Assembly: GCF_022429625.1 (NCBI RefSeq)
Contig: NZ_CP092483.1
Span: forward strand, 682,001 to 746,000
Source: Devosia lacusdianchii
GTDB taxonomy: Bacteria > Pseudomonadota > Alphaproteobacteria > Rhizobiales > Devosiaceae
Length of the DNA: 64,000 bases
Reading direction: 5' to 3'
Part shown: positions 45,078-53,312 of the stretch, piece by piece
Position numbering within the stretch: position 1 is the first letter of the stretch
How the letters are laid out: each line of letters begins with the position of its first letter
Position numbers and translations under genes: made by a program
Notes under the pieces: model-generated
What the model saw: the letters and a program-made list of their open reading frames with translations, nothing else
What the model was told of the DNA's origin: nothing
The model's database searches: none

Positions 45078-45152
45078 TGGTGCTGCCGGACAGGATTGAA
45101 CTGTCGGCCTCCCCCTTACCAAGGGGGTGCTCTACCACTGAGCTACGGCAGC
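45078..45152 (-). tRNA. tRNA-Thr (GGT anticodon)
   Basis: 75 bases including an encoded CCA. On the minus strand the acceptor GCTGCCG pairs with CGGCAGC, the D-arm is GCTCAGTGGTAGAGC, the anticodon stem CCCCC/GGGGG holds loop TTGGTAA (anticodon GGT), and the T-arm is GACAG TTCAATC CTGTC. Confidence 0.95.
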
Positions 45153-45275
45153 TTGTCTTTGCGCGGCATGGTTGCCCGGCGCGACGGGGGCTCCTTTGCC
45201 ATAGGGTCTGGCTCGACGCAAGGCTAAAAAACGCCTATCACCGGCTCAGGAACAACAGAGATTCCGCGCAGGCTG

Positions 45276-45373
45276 AGCCGAAAATGCCGATTTCTGAGAA
45301 CCGGAGCGGAGCGTATGTTGGTACGTGAGCACCGGAAGCGCAAGAAATCGTCATTTGCAGGCCAGCCTCGGCT
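45276..45373. other. Long imperfect hairpin element between tRNA-Thr and murA
   Basis: AAATGCCGATTTCT (45282-45295) pairs with AGAAATCGTCATTT (45343-45356) at 13 of 14 positions; AGCCGA (45276-45281) pairs with TCGGCT (45368-45373) outside an 11-base bulge. The 47-base inner part has further CCGG/CCGG and CGTA/TACG pairing. It may be a structured RNA, a processing site or a repeat unit. It ends 44 bases before the small gene at 45418. The remainder of 45153-45417 shows no gene. Confidence 0.5.
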
Positions 45374-45417
45374 GAATATCTATTGTTGCTGAAGGTTCAT
45401 CCGATTCCGCGCGCACC

Positions 45418-45582
45418 ATGAGCAAAACCGAACAAGCTGCCCAGCGTGAGCAAAGATTAGCCGCAAAGCTCCGCGAGAACCTCAAGCGTCGTAAGGGACA
45501 GGCCAAGGCACGCGCCGATTCGGAGCGTCAGGCCCCCGATCCCCAACCGGCTCCCGAAACGGTCACGGTCAAGAAACCGTAA
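45418..45582 (+). CDS. 54-residue basic protein upstream of murA
   Basis: A short gene (MSKTEQAAQREQRLAAKLRE and so on) with a strongly basic helical centre, RENLKRRKGQAKARA, and a Pro-rich tail ending TVKKP. A similar tiny protein with an 'RENLKRRKxQ' core commonly precedes murA in Rhizobiales, which is the main reason for calling it. No clear ribosome site: GCGCGCACC precedes the ATG. Function unknown; the charge suggests nucleic acid or membrane-surface binding. Confidence 0.6.
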   Translation: MSKTEQAAQREQRLAAKLRENLKRRKGQAKARADSERQAPDPQPAPETVTVKKP

Positions 45583-45608
45583 ACCATTTTCGGGCGACTA
45601 TCCTTCCC

Positions 45609-45710
45609 GGTGTGCTAGAGCACACCAGCGCTGAGTGCGGCGAGTCTGGCTTACGTGGCAACTAGGACTTGGCCTACCTCCATTCCCAGGTAGAAGACCC
45701 CTTGGGGGTC
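45609..45710 (+). promoter_or_regulatory. murA leader with two hairpins
   Basis: GGTGTGCT-AG-AGCACACC (45609-45626) and GACCCC-TTG-GGGGTC (45696-45710) lie in the 147-base leader before murA; the second is 19 bases before the start codon and could affect ribosome access. Function is inference. Confidence 0.35.
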
Positions 45711-45729
45711 GCCATATAGGACAAGACTA

Positions 45730-47022
45730 ATGGACCGTATCCGTTTGATCGGTGGCAATGAACTCAACGGCGAAATCCCGATTTCGGGCGCCAAGAATGC
45801 CGCCCTGCCGCTGATGATCGCCTCGCTGCTCACCGATGAGCCGCTGGTATTGCAGAACGTGCCGCGGCTCGCCGACGTCAAGCAGCTCGAGCGCATCCTC
45901 GAAAACCACGGCGTCGACATCGCCGTGCATGGCCGCCGTCGTGGCGAGGAAGAGGGCGTGGGCCAGCGCATGACCTTCCATGCCGCCGACATCGTCGACA
46001 CCACCGCGCCTTACGACCTCGTCTCCAAGATGCGCGCCAGCTTCTGGGTCATCGGGCCACTACTGGCCCGCTGCCACGAAGCTCGCGTTTCGCTGCCGGG
46101 CGGTTGCGCCATCGGCACGCGCCCGGTCGATCTCTTCCTCTATGGGCTCAAGGAACTCGGCGCCAGCATCGATATCGATGACGGCTATGTCGTCGCCAAG
46201 GCGCCCAAGGGCGGCCTGGTCGGCGCCCACATTACCTTCCCGAAGGTCTCGGTTGGCGCTACCCATACACTGCTGATGGCGGCCTCGCTGGCCCGCGGCA
46301 CGACGATCCTCGAGAATGCCGCCCAGGAACCCGAGATCACCAATGTCGCCGAGTGCCTCGTCGCCATGGGTGCCAAGATCACGGGCATCGGCACGCGCAC
46401 CATCACCATCGAGGGTGTCGAAAAGCTGCACGGCGCCACCGTCGACGTGATCCCAGATCGCATCGAAACCGGCACCTTCGCCATGGCGACCGCCATGACC
46501 GGCGGCAATGTCCTGCTCAAGGGCGCGCGTCCCGAACATCTGCAGGCTGCGCTCGATATCCTGGCCCGCACCGGCGTCGAACTCACCGTCGAGCCCGAAG
46601 GCCTGCGTGTCTACCGCAACGGCAACGGTATCCAGCCGGTCGATGTCGAAACCGACCCATTCCCGGGCTTCCCCACCGATTTGCAAGCCCAATTCATGGC
46701 GCTGATGACCATGTCGTCAGGCACCAGCCATATTCGCGAGACCATCTTCGAGAACCGTTACATGCATGTGGCCGAACTCGCCCGCTTCGGCGCCGACATC
46801 ACGGTCGATGGCCAGCTGGCCACCGTTCACGGCAAGGGCCAGCTCAAGGGCGCCCAGGTCATGGCCACCGATCTGCGCGCCTCGGTATCGCTGGTCATCG
46901 CCGGCCTCGCCGCCAAGGGCGAAACCATCGTCAACCGCATCTACCACCTCGATCGCGGCTTCGAAGGTCTCGAAGGCAAGCTCTCCCGCTGCGGCGCCGA
47001 GATCGAACGTCTGGCGGGCTAG
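45730..47022 (+). CDS. murA: UDP-N-acetylglucosamine 1-carboxyvinyltransferase
   Basis: 430 residues, the usual MurA length. It transfers enolpyruvate from PEP to UDP-GlcNAc, the first committed step of peptidoglycan synthesis, in the cytoplasm. Visible signatures: [12 protein letters not shown] with Lys22, [13 protein letters not shown] with the catalytic Cys126 (the fosfomycin target), and [12 protein letters not shown] with the conserved Asp near the middle of the C-terminal half. The Cys form predicts fosfomycin sensitivity. In related genomes murA sits directly next to the DUF2948 and hisD genes; here about 4.5 kb with an efflux operon intervenes. Confidence 0.96.
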   Translation: MDRIRLIGGNELNGEIPISGAKNAALPLMIASLLTDEPLVLQNVPRLADVKQLERILENHGVDIAVHGRRRGEEEGVGQRMTFHAADIVDTTAPYDLVSKMRASFWVIGPLLARCHEARVSLPGGCAIGTRPVDLFLYGLKELGASIDIDDGYVVAKAPKGGLVGAHITFPKVSVGATHTLLMAASLARGTTILENAAQEPEITNVAECLVAMGAKITGIGTRTITIEGVEKLHGATVDVIPDRIETGTFAMATAMTGGNVLLKGARPEHLQAALDILARTGVELTVEPEGLRVYRNGNGIQPVDVETDPFPGFPTDLQAQFMALMTMSSGTSHIRETIFENRYMHVAELARFGADITVDGQLATVHGKGQLKGAQVMATDLRASVSLVIAGLAAKGETIVNRIYHLDRGFEGLEGKLSRCGAEIERLAG

Positions 47023-47044
47023 TCCCGCAGCCGGAGGTCATCCC

Positions 47045-47157
47045 CTCCCAGCCTCCCTCATCAAAGGGGGAGGTGCCGATTGAGTGTTCGGCACGATCTA
47101 GTTCACTCCACCGCGCTGTACCTCCCCCATGATGGGGGAGGCTGGGAGCGGGTGGGG
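47045..47157. repeat. Inverted repeat element downstream of murA
   Basis: 47045-47063 (CTCCCAGCCTCCCTCATCA) and 47130-47148 are complementary at 18 of 19 positions; inner GGGGGAGGT segments add to the fold. The right arm, extended to 47157, is nearly identical to and in the same orientation as 51128-51153 on the other side of the efflux operon. Confidence 0.85.
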
Positions 47158-47175
47158 CCAAACACGCGAAGCTGG

Positions 47176-48309
47176 CTAATCCAGCGTCTGCCGATACCGC
47201 AGCATAGCCACCATCGAGATCACGCAGACGATCACCGCCAAGGCTGCGAACTCGCCGCCCAAGTCGCCGCTATCCGCACCCTTCAGCATCACCATGCGCA
47301 CCAGCCGGATGAAATGCGTTGCCGGCACCGCGGTGCCGATACCCTGCGCCCATCCCGGCATGCCCGCGAACGGGAACATGAAGCCCGACAGCAGGATCGA
47401 CGGCAGGATGGTGAAGAAGCTGAGTTGCATCGCCTGCATCTGATTGCGCGCCAGCGTCGAGATCAAAAAACCCAGCGCCAGATTGCCGAGGATGAACAGG
47501 TTGAAGCCGATGAAGAAGGCCGTGAACGTGCCCTCGAACGGCACGCCGAACACCGCAAAGGCGGCGACCAGGAACACCGCCGTCTGCACATAGCCCACCA
47601 GCACATAGGGCAGGATTTTGCCCAGCATCACCTCGAACGGTCTGACCGGTGTCGAGATCAGCATCTCCATCGTCCCGCGTTCGCGCTCCTTCACGATCGC
47701 CACGGCGGTGATCATCACCATGGTCATGCTGAGGATGATGGCCAGCAGCCCCGGCACGATATTGGTCGAGGTCTTGCCCTCGGGATTGTATTCGCGATGC
47801 ACGATGACTCCGAACGGGGCAGGGGACCCGGCTATGTCAGCCAGCGGCCCGGTCAGCGTCTGCGCCATGGCGCCCGAGACGATCCCGCTCAGCGCCGCCG
47901 ACGCGCCGCCCACCGCCGATGGATCTGCCGCATCGGCTGCCACCAGAATGTTCGGCCTGAGGCCCCGCACAACGTCGCGCTCGAAATCATCGGGAATGAC
48001 CACGACGAAATTGGCCACCCCGCGCCGCAGCGCGTCCTCGCCCTCATCTGGCCCGTGCACTACGCCGCGAAAATCGAAATAGCCCGAGGTCTCCATGCCT
48101 GCCAGCACCGAGCGGACGAGGGGACCATCATCATTGAGCTCCACCAGCGTCGGCAGGTTCCGGGGATCGGCATTGATGGCGAAGCCGAACAGCATGAGCT
48201 GCACGATCGGCAAGCCGATCATCATGGCAAAGGTGACGCGATCACGCCGCATCTGGATGAATTCCTTGAGCAGCACCGCCCCGAAACGGGAAAACGAGAA
48301 CAGGCTCAT
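47176..48309 (-). CDS. ABC-2 type exporter permease (YbhS/YbhR-like)
   Basis: 377 residues. An N-terminal TM (RVTFAMMIGLPIVQLMLFGF) is followed by a large periplasmic domain (about residues 45-170) and five C-terminal TMs with VKERERGTMEMLISTPVRPF, the hallmark coupling segment of ABC2_membrane_3 permeases. The ATG overlaps the ATPase gene's TGA by 4 bases. There is only one permease gene, so the exporter is probably a homodimer, unlike YbhFSR with two. It probably exports drugs or toxic hydrophobic compounds with the HlyD-type adaptor. Confidence 0.88.
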   Translation of the reverse strand: MSLFSFSRFGAVLLKEFIQMRRDRVTFAMMIGLPIVQLMLFGFAINADPRNLPTLVELNDDGPLVRSVLAGMETSGYFDFRGVVHGPDEGEDALRRGVANFVVVIPDDFERDVVRGLRPNILVAADAADPSAVGGASAALSGIVSGAMAQTLTGPLADIAGSPAPFGVIVHREYNPEGKTSTNIVPGLLAIILSMTMVMITAVAIVKERERGTMEMLISTPVRPFEVMLGKILPYVLVGYVQTAVFLVAAFAVFGVPFEGTFTAFFIGFNLFILGNLALGFLISTLARNQMQAMQLSFFTILPSILLSGFMFPFAGMPGWAQGIGTAVPATHFIRLVRMVMLKGADSGDLGGEFAALAVIVCVISMVAMLRYRQTLD

Positions 48310-49244
48310 GCCGCGTCTCGCGCGAAATTGTCCCGCGCCCTCGCCATCAGGTAGATGAAGGCCTCTTCCAGCCCCGCCGGCTGCAGGCTCCAGCGATGCT
48401 GGCCCCTGGCCTCGAAGGTCCGCACCGTCGCTTCCAACGCCGCGGCATCGGTGCCCGATACATGCAGTGTCGAGCCGAACCGGGCGATCTGCACCACGCC
48501 GGGCTGGCCCGCCAACGCGGCCTCGAGCGCCGCCAGGTCCGGTCCCTCGACCCGCCAGGTCGTCAGTCCCACCATTTTGGGTATGTCCGCCGAAGGCCCG
48601 TCGATCAGCTTCTTGCCATAGGCGATGTAAGTGATGAAATCGCACTGCACCGCCTCGTCCATGTAGTGGGTGGACACCAGCACCGTGACGCCGGCCTTGC
48701 TCAGCCGCCGGATTTCGTCCCAGAAATCGCGCCGCGCCTTGGGGTCGACGCCGGCCGTGGGCTCGTCGAGCAGCAGCAATTGCGGATCGTGGATCAGGCA
48801 TGCCGCCAGTGCCAGCCGCTGCTTCCAGCCGCCCGACAGGGTTCCTGCCAATTGGCCGGCGCGGTCCGCCAGTCCCAGGTCAGCAAGCGCCGCCGTGACC
48901 CGGTTTTTGCGATCCCGCACGCCATACATGCGCGCCACGAAATCGAGGTTTTCGCGGATGCTGAGGTCCTCGTAGAGGCTGAACTTCTGCGTCATGTAGC
49001 CAACCTGCATCTTGATCGCGGCGGCATCCTTCCGCACATCGAACCCCAGGCAGGTGCCTTCCCCCGCGTCCGGCAACAGCAGCCCGCACAGCATGCGGAT
49101 CGTCGTTGTCTTGCCCGAGCCGTTGGGCCCGAGGAAGCCATAGATCGCGCCGCGCGGCACCTTGATGTCAAAATGGTCCACCACCAGCTTGTCGCCAAAC
49201 CTCTTGGTCAGTCCGCGCACATCGATGACCGCATTTCCGTTCAC
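48306..49244 (-). CDS. ABC exporter ATP-binding protein (YbhF-like)
   Basis: 312 residues from GTG 49244, where GTGA couples it to the stop of the HlyD gene. Walker A GPNGSGKTTTIRML, Q-loop YMTQKFSLYEDLSI, signature LSGGWKQRLALAACL, Walker B LLLLDEPTAGVDPKARRDFW and switch STHYMDEAVQ. A C-terminal domain of about 85 residues follows. It powers the ABC-2 permease encoded next. Confidence 0.9.
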   Translation of the reverse strand: MNGNAVIDVRGLTKRFGDKLVVDHFDIKVPRGAIYGFLGPNGSGKTTTIRMLCGLLLPDAGEGTCLGFDVRKDAAAIKMQVGYMTQKFSLYEDLSIRENLDFVARMYGVRDRKNRVTAALADLGLADRAGQLAGTLSGGWKQRLALAACLIHDPQLLLLDEPTAGVDPKARRDFWDEIRRLSKAGVTVLVSTHYMDEAVQCDFITYIAYGKKLIDGPSADIPKMVGLTTWRVEGPDLAALEAALAGQPGVVQIARFGSTLHVSGTDAAALEATVRTFEARGQHRWSLQPAGLEEAFIYLMARARDNFARDAA

Positions 49245-50179
49245 CGCGACACCGTCACCGGCTGCCCCGGCCGCAGCGTGCCAGGCGCATCGAGCTCGGC
49301 CTCGATCATGTAGACCAGCCGCCCGCGTTCCTCGCGCGAATATATCACTGGCGGTGTTGTCTGCGGCTCGCTGGCGAGCCACGTCACCTTGGCGCTCATC
49401 GGGCTGCATCCATCGCAACCCACCTGCACCACATCGCCCATCGCCAGCGCCGCCCGGTCGGCCTCCGGCACGAAGAACCGCGCCTTGAGCGCCCCTGCCG
49501 GCAGGATCGAGACCACCGGCGTCCCCGCCGCCGCCATTTCGCCCGCCGAATAGAACAGCCGGTCCACCGTCCCGGCCACCGGCGCCAGTGTAAGTCGGTC
49601 ATCGAGGTCGAGCGCCGCCCGCGTCGCATCGGCTTCCGCCGCCGCCACATTGGCCTCGGCCGCCACCTGCTGCGCATTACGCGCCGGCAGCTCGGCCACA
49701 TCAACCTGGGCGGTGAGTTGGTCCACCTGCGCCTGCGCCGATGCCAGCGCGGCCCTGTCCTGCTCCACCCGCACCTCCGGCACGGTGCCGGCCGCCAGCA
49801 GCTTCTCGCTGCGAGCGAGGTTGGACTGCGCCAGCGCCAGGTCCGATTGCGCCTTGTTGAGCGAAGCCCGGATCACGTCGATTTCCTGTACGCGACTGCC
49901 CGTCACCAGATTGTCGAGCGTTGCCCGCGCCGAATCCACGCGCGCCCGCGCCGCCGTCAGCAGGGCCTGCTGCTGGGCATCGTCCAGCGCGAAGAGGGTG
50001 TCGCCGGCCGCGATGGTTTGTCCTTCTGTCACGGCGATATCGGCAATCCGCCCCGCACTCACGGGCGCGACATAGACGTAGTCGGCTTCGAGATAGCCGG
50101 AATAGCCCACATGCTCGGCTGTGCCACCGGGGAGGATCGACATCATCACCGCGAACAGTCCCGCGAAAAACTCGTTCAT
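49241..50179 (-). CDS. HlyD-family periplasmic adaptor of the ABC-2 exporter (YbhG-like)
   Basis: 312 residues. An N-terminal TM/signal (FFAGLFAVMMSILPGG) is followed by the lipoyl half GYLEADYVYVAPVSAGRIAD, a long alpha hairpin (about residues 70-190, Ala/Gln rich, coiled coil) and the second lipoyl half TLAPVAGTVDRLFY. The beta-barrel domain includes a CDGC pair (VGCDGCSPM). It links the inner-membrane exporter to an outer-membrane channel. It overlaps the TetR gene upstream by 4 bases. Confidence 0.9.
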   Translation of the reverse strand: MNEFFAGLFAVMMSILPGGTAEHVGYSGYLEADYVYVAPVSAGRIADIAVTEGQTIAAGDTLFALDDAQQQALLTAARARVDSARATLDNLVTGSRVQEIDVIRASLNKAQSDLALAQSNLARSEKLLAAGTVPEVRVEQDRAALASAQAQVDQLTAQVDVAELPARNAQQVAAEANVAAAEADATRAALDLDDRLTLAPVAGTVDRLFYSAGEMAAAGTPVVSILPAGALKARFFVPEADRAALAMGDVVQVGCDGCSPMSAKVTWLASEPQTTPPVIYSREERGRLVYMIEAELDAPGTLRPGQPVTVSR

Positions 50180-50817
50180 GTCCGCACCTCGCTAGGGGTG
50201 AGCCCGTGAAACAGGATGTCGAGGTGATTGGCGATCAGCCGGTCCAGCGACAGCCCTTCCCCCGCCGGCTTGATGCCGAAGAGCTCGCCCAGCGCCACAT
50301 GCGCCAGCACCGGCCCGATAATGGAGCGCACCGTCAACTCCGGATCGACCGGCCGCAGCTTGCCGCTCGCGACACCGCGTTGGATCAATTCGATCAGGGC
50401 CGGCATCACCTTGTTGAGCACCTCGTTGCGATACAGCGCGGCGATGGAGGGGAAGCTCATCACCTCCCGCAGGATCAGCTTGGGCACCGCCGCAGCTTCC
50501 GGCTGCGACAGGGTCTGGGTGAGCACTTTCATCAGCATGGTGATCGGAACGCGCGGGTCGCCCTCGAATTTTTCGAGGTCCGGAAGCGCGCGCAAAGCAA
50601 TCGGCGCCACCGCCCGCCGAACGATCCCCTCGATCAGCGCTTCCTTGGACGGAAAATAAAGATAGACAGTGCCTTTGGACACGCCAGCGCGCTTTGCCAC
50701 TTCGTCCACCTTGGCCGCCGCAAACCCTTTTTCGACAAACACCGCCAACGCCGCATCCAGCACTTCGTCCGGCCGCGCCTCGGCCCGTCGGCGGAATTTC
50801 TTGGTTGTCTCGATCAT
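50176..50817 (-). CDS. TetR-family regulator of the efflux operon
   Basis: 213 residues from ATG 50817; the longer frame would read through the operator. The HTH is AAKVDEVAKRAGVSKGTVYL (residues of about 35-54) followed by YFPSKEALIEGI; the C-terminal ligand domain is all helical, CecR/YbiH-like. It is the first gene of the four-gene operon TetR-HlyD-ATPase-permease, all coupled by 4-base overlaps, so it represses its own operon through the 22-bp palindrome 25 bases upstream. Confidence 0.9.
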   Translation of the reverse strand: MIETTKKFRRRAEARPDEVLDAALAVFVEKGFAAAKVDEVAKRAGVSKGTVYLYFPSKEALIEGIVRRAVAPIALRALPDLEKFEGDPRVPITMLMKVLTQTLSQPEAAAVPKLILREVMSFPSIAALYRNEVLNKVMPALIELIQRGVASGKLRPVDPELTVRSIIGPVLAHVALGELFGIKPAGEGLSLDRLIANHLDILFHGLTPSEVRT

Positions 50818-50841
50818 GGCAAGCTCCAGTCTCGAAATATT

Positions 50842-50863
50842 AATAACTGACCGGTCAGTTATT
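50842..50863. promoter_or_regulatory. 22-bp perfect palindrome, TetR operator
   Basis: Half-site AATAACTGACC with its exact complement GGTCAGTTATT directly following. The ACTGACCGGTCAGT core is a standard TetR-type operator, 25 bases before the TetR start codon. Confidence 0.85.
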
Positions 50864-50986
50864 TTCAAGTGCGCTGGGCGATGAGTGGGGTGAGCCAGAG
50901 AAGTGAGTGAGGAGGGGTGAGTCAGGTGAAGGGGTAGGGCGGGCAAGGCATGCGGGATGGAGTAGGTCGGTCGAAGACCCACCGCA

Positions 50987-51072
50987 CGTCACCCTCGGGC
51001 TTGACCCGAGGGCTCTACACTTGCTGAGCGTCCGGTCAGTACAGCCCCCTCGGGTCAAGCCCGAGGGTGACG
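50987..51072. repeat. Dispersed palindromic element, copy 2 (86 bp)
   Basis: Arms 50987-51012 and 51047-51072 are 26-base complements with the same sequence as the arms of copy 1 at 7454. The central 34 bases are also similar. It is part of the 749-base gene-free stretch 50818-51566, which holds only the TetR operator, this element, two other repeats and the DUF2948 promoter. Confidence 0.9.
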
Positions 51073-51112
51073 ATCGAGTGTTTGAAGCGGGATGGCGTTC
51101 TACCCGCAGGGC

Positions 51113-51153
51113 GGCACCTCCCCCTCTGATGGGGGAGGTTGGGAGGGGGTGGA
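51113..51153. repeat. GATGGGGGAGG-type repeat, copy facing hisD
   Basis: GGCACCTCCCCCTCTGATGG followed by GGGAGGTTGGGAGGGGGTGG. Bases 51128-51153 match 24 of 26 positions of 47130-47155 in the same orientation, so the efflux operon lies between direct copies. Confidence 0.8.
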
Positions 51154-51362
51154 GCCGAGCACTCCAAACTCTCCCGCTTATCCCCGCCCCCTTCGCCCAT
51201 GCCATAGTCCTCCGCGTTGCCCACGTCAGAGCCCAGTCATGACGAGTGATGGTCGTGGGAATAGCCGGAGGAGGAGGGGTCGCCCTCCTTGTGCGGGGGA
51301 AATTCGGCAGCCGCGCCTGCAATACTGGTAGCGCCTGAACCGGACCCGTTAGACAACCCGGC

Positions 51363-51424
51363 ATGGTGGCGAGGCAATTGCCTCAATACTAACTAAACCA
51401 TCGAGGCAAGCGCCTCGCCACCAT
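51363..51424. repeat. Nested GAGGC/GCCTC inverted repeat
   Basis: ATGGTGGCGAGGC (51363-51375) and its exact complement (51412-51424) enclose two small hairpins, GAGGC-AATT-GCCTC and GAGGC-AAGC-GCCTC. It can form either one long arm or two short ones. Confidence 0.85.
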
Positions 51425-51566
51425 CGCTCTACAAGGAAACCGCGACCCAGGCGGCGCTTCAGCTCGCCCTTTTTCCTGTCGCCGCATTGCCCCTGCGCCG
51501 TCAAACTTGTAGATCGAGGTTGGGGTGACCAGATACGGTCCTTCCAACGCCAAGGGCCGACCAGAC

Positions 51567-52001
51567 ATGACCGACCTAAAACTCCTCGCCCTCGATATCG
51601 AGGACCTCGAAGTCATCTCCACGCACGTGCAGGACGCCGTCGTTCGCGTCGCCGATATGGGCTATGCGCGCGGCGATCGTCGCTTTGCACTGCTGATGAA
51701 TCGCTTCGATTGGGAATCGGGCAAGGGGCGCCGCGACAAGGGCATCCGCAAGCGCGCCGCCCTGCACTTTGACGCGGTGCAGTCGGTTGTCACCAACGGC
51801 TTCAACCCTAGCGCCCCCGATGGCGTGCTTGAACTGCTGGCCATTACCTTCACTACGATCGATGGTCCCGCCGGAATCGTCGAACTGAGCTTTGCCGGCG
51901 GTGGCACCGTGCGCCTTGGCGTCGAATGCCTTGAGGCGCGCCTCTCCGATCTCGGCGCCACCTGGGCCGCCTCCGCCAAGCCCGCTCACGCGCTCGACTA
52001 A
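51567..52001 (+). CDS. DUF2948 family protein
   Basis: 144 residues starting MTDLKLLALDIEDLEVISTH, a clear DUF2948 N-terminus, followed by VRVADMGYARGDRRFALLMN and the Arg/Lys-rich RRDKGIRKRAALHFD. DUF2948 proteins are small, conserved in Rhizobiales and nearly always encoded just before hisD. The start ATG 51567 is chosen to match that family start; TTG 51525 would add 14 residues. It is 18 bases from hisD and is surely co-transcribed. Function unknown. Confidence 0.85.
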   Translation: MTDLKLLALDIEDLEVISTHVQDAVVRVADMGYARGDRRFALLMNRFDWESGKGRRDKGIRKRAALHFDAVQSVVTNGFNPSAPDGVLELLAITFTTIDGPAGIVELSFAGGGTVRLGVECLEARLSDLGATWAASAKPAHALD

Positions 52002-52019
52002 GCTATCCAAGGACGTTCT

Positions 52020-53312
52020 ATGCCCATTCGCCTCGACACCGCCGACAGTGACTTCGAGCACCGGTTCCGGGACCTGCTCGGGGGCAAGCGCGAATCCAGT
52101 CAGGACGTCAACGACACCGTCGCCGGCATCATTGCCGATGTCCGCGCCCGCGGCGATGCTGCCGTGGTTGAACTGACCAACAAGTTCGATCGCACCAATT
52201 TCAGCGCTGCCGATCTTCGGATCAGCGAGGACGAGATTGATCGCGCCGCCGCCCGCGTGACCGGCGAGGTCCGTGCTGCGCTGCAGACGGCGCATGACCG
52301 CATCCGCGCACACCACGAAAAGCAGAAGCCCGCGGACCACATCTATACCGACGCGCTCGGCGTCACCCTCGGCACGCGCTGGACGGCCATCGATTCCGTC
52401 GGCATTTACGTGCCGGGTGGTCTTGCCTGGTACCCGTCGACCGTCCTGATGGGCGCAGTGCCCGCCAAGCTCGCCGGGGCAGGGCGCATCGCCCTGGTCG
52501 TGCCCACACCTGGCGGCCAGATCAATGCCACCATTCTGCTCGCCGCCAAGATATCAGGCGTTACCGAAATCTATCGCATCGGTGGGGCCCAGGCCATCGC
52601 GGCCCTGGCCTACGGCACCGAGACCATCGGCCGTGTCGACAAGATCATGGGCCCCGGCAATGCCTACGTCGCCGCCGCCAAGCGACAGGTCTTCGGTCAG
52701 GTCGGCATCGACTCGATCGCCGGCCCCTCCGAGGTCCTCGTCATCGCCGATGGTTCGGCCAACCCGGCCTGGATTGCCGCCGACCTCATCGCCCAGGCCG
52801 AGCATGGCGGCGGCGCCCAATCGATCCTCGCCACCACCGAAAAGGGTCTGGCCGATGCCGTGGCGGCCGAGGTCGATCGCCAGCTGGCTCTATTGCCCAA
52901 GGAAACCATCGCTCGTCAGGGTTGGGACGAATTCGGCGCCATCATCACCGTGGCCTCGCTGACCGAAGCGGCTGCCCTCGCCAACCGCATTGCTTCCGAG
53001 CATGTGGAGTTGGCGCTGGATGATCCCCAGTCGCTGCTTCCGGCCATTCGCCATGCCGGCGCGATCTTCCTTGGCCACCACACGCCCGAAGCCATCGGTG
53101 ACTATGTCGGCGGCTCCAACCATGTGCTGCCCACGGCGCGTTCAGCCCGCTATGCATCCGGTCTCGGCGTCATCGATTTCATGAAACGCACCTCGATCCT
53201 GGGCTGCGATCCGTCCTCGCTCGCCGCATTGGCCGAAGCTGCCGTCACCTTGGCCGAGGTCGAAGCCCTCGATGGACACGGGCGCTCCATTTCCATCAGG
53301 CTCAACCGGTGA
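52020..53312 (+). CDS. hisD: Histidinol dehydrogenase
   Basis: 430 residues. It oxidises L-histidinol to L-histidine in two NAD-dependent steps, the last step of histidine synthesis, with a zinc ion. Visible: VGIYVPGGLAWYPSTVLMG, the zinc ligands Gln and His in AQAEHGGGAQS, the catalytic Glu-His in ASEHVELALDDP, Asp in IGDYVGGSNHVLP and His in LDGHGRSISIR. An AAGGA ribosome site precedes ATG 52020. It overlaps the downstream fused gene by 4 bases (GTGA). Confidence 0.96.
   Translation: MPIRLDTADSDFEHRFRDLLGGKRESSQDVNDTVAGIIADVRARGDAAVVELTNKFDRTNFSAADLRISEDEIDRAAARVTGEVRAALQTAHDRIRAHHEKQKPADHIYTDALGVTLGTRWTAIDSVGIYVPGGLAWYPSTVLMGAVPAKLAGAGRIALVVPTPGGQINATILLAAKISGVTEIYRIGGAQAIAALAYGTETIGRVDKIMGPGNAYVAAAKRQVFGQVGIDSIAGPSEVLVIADGSANPAWIAADLIAQAEHGGGAQSILATTEKGLADAVAAEVDRQLALLPKETIARQGWDEFGAIITVASLTEAAALANRIASEHVELALDDPQSLLPAIRHAGAIFLGHHTPEAIGDYVGGSNHVLPTARSARYASGLGVIDFMKRTSILGCDPSSLAALAEAAVTLAEVEALDGHGRSISIRLNR

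Noticed and set aside
47080..48354. 424-codon plus-strand frame over the ABC-2 permease gene
   Set aside because: Antisense shadow; the minus-strand permease has coherent membrane segments and coupled start.
47045..51153. Transposon carrying the efflux operon
   Set aside because: No transposase, terminal inverted repeats or target duplication can be seen; repeat-mediated recombination is the simpler explanation.
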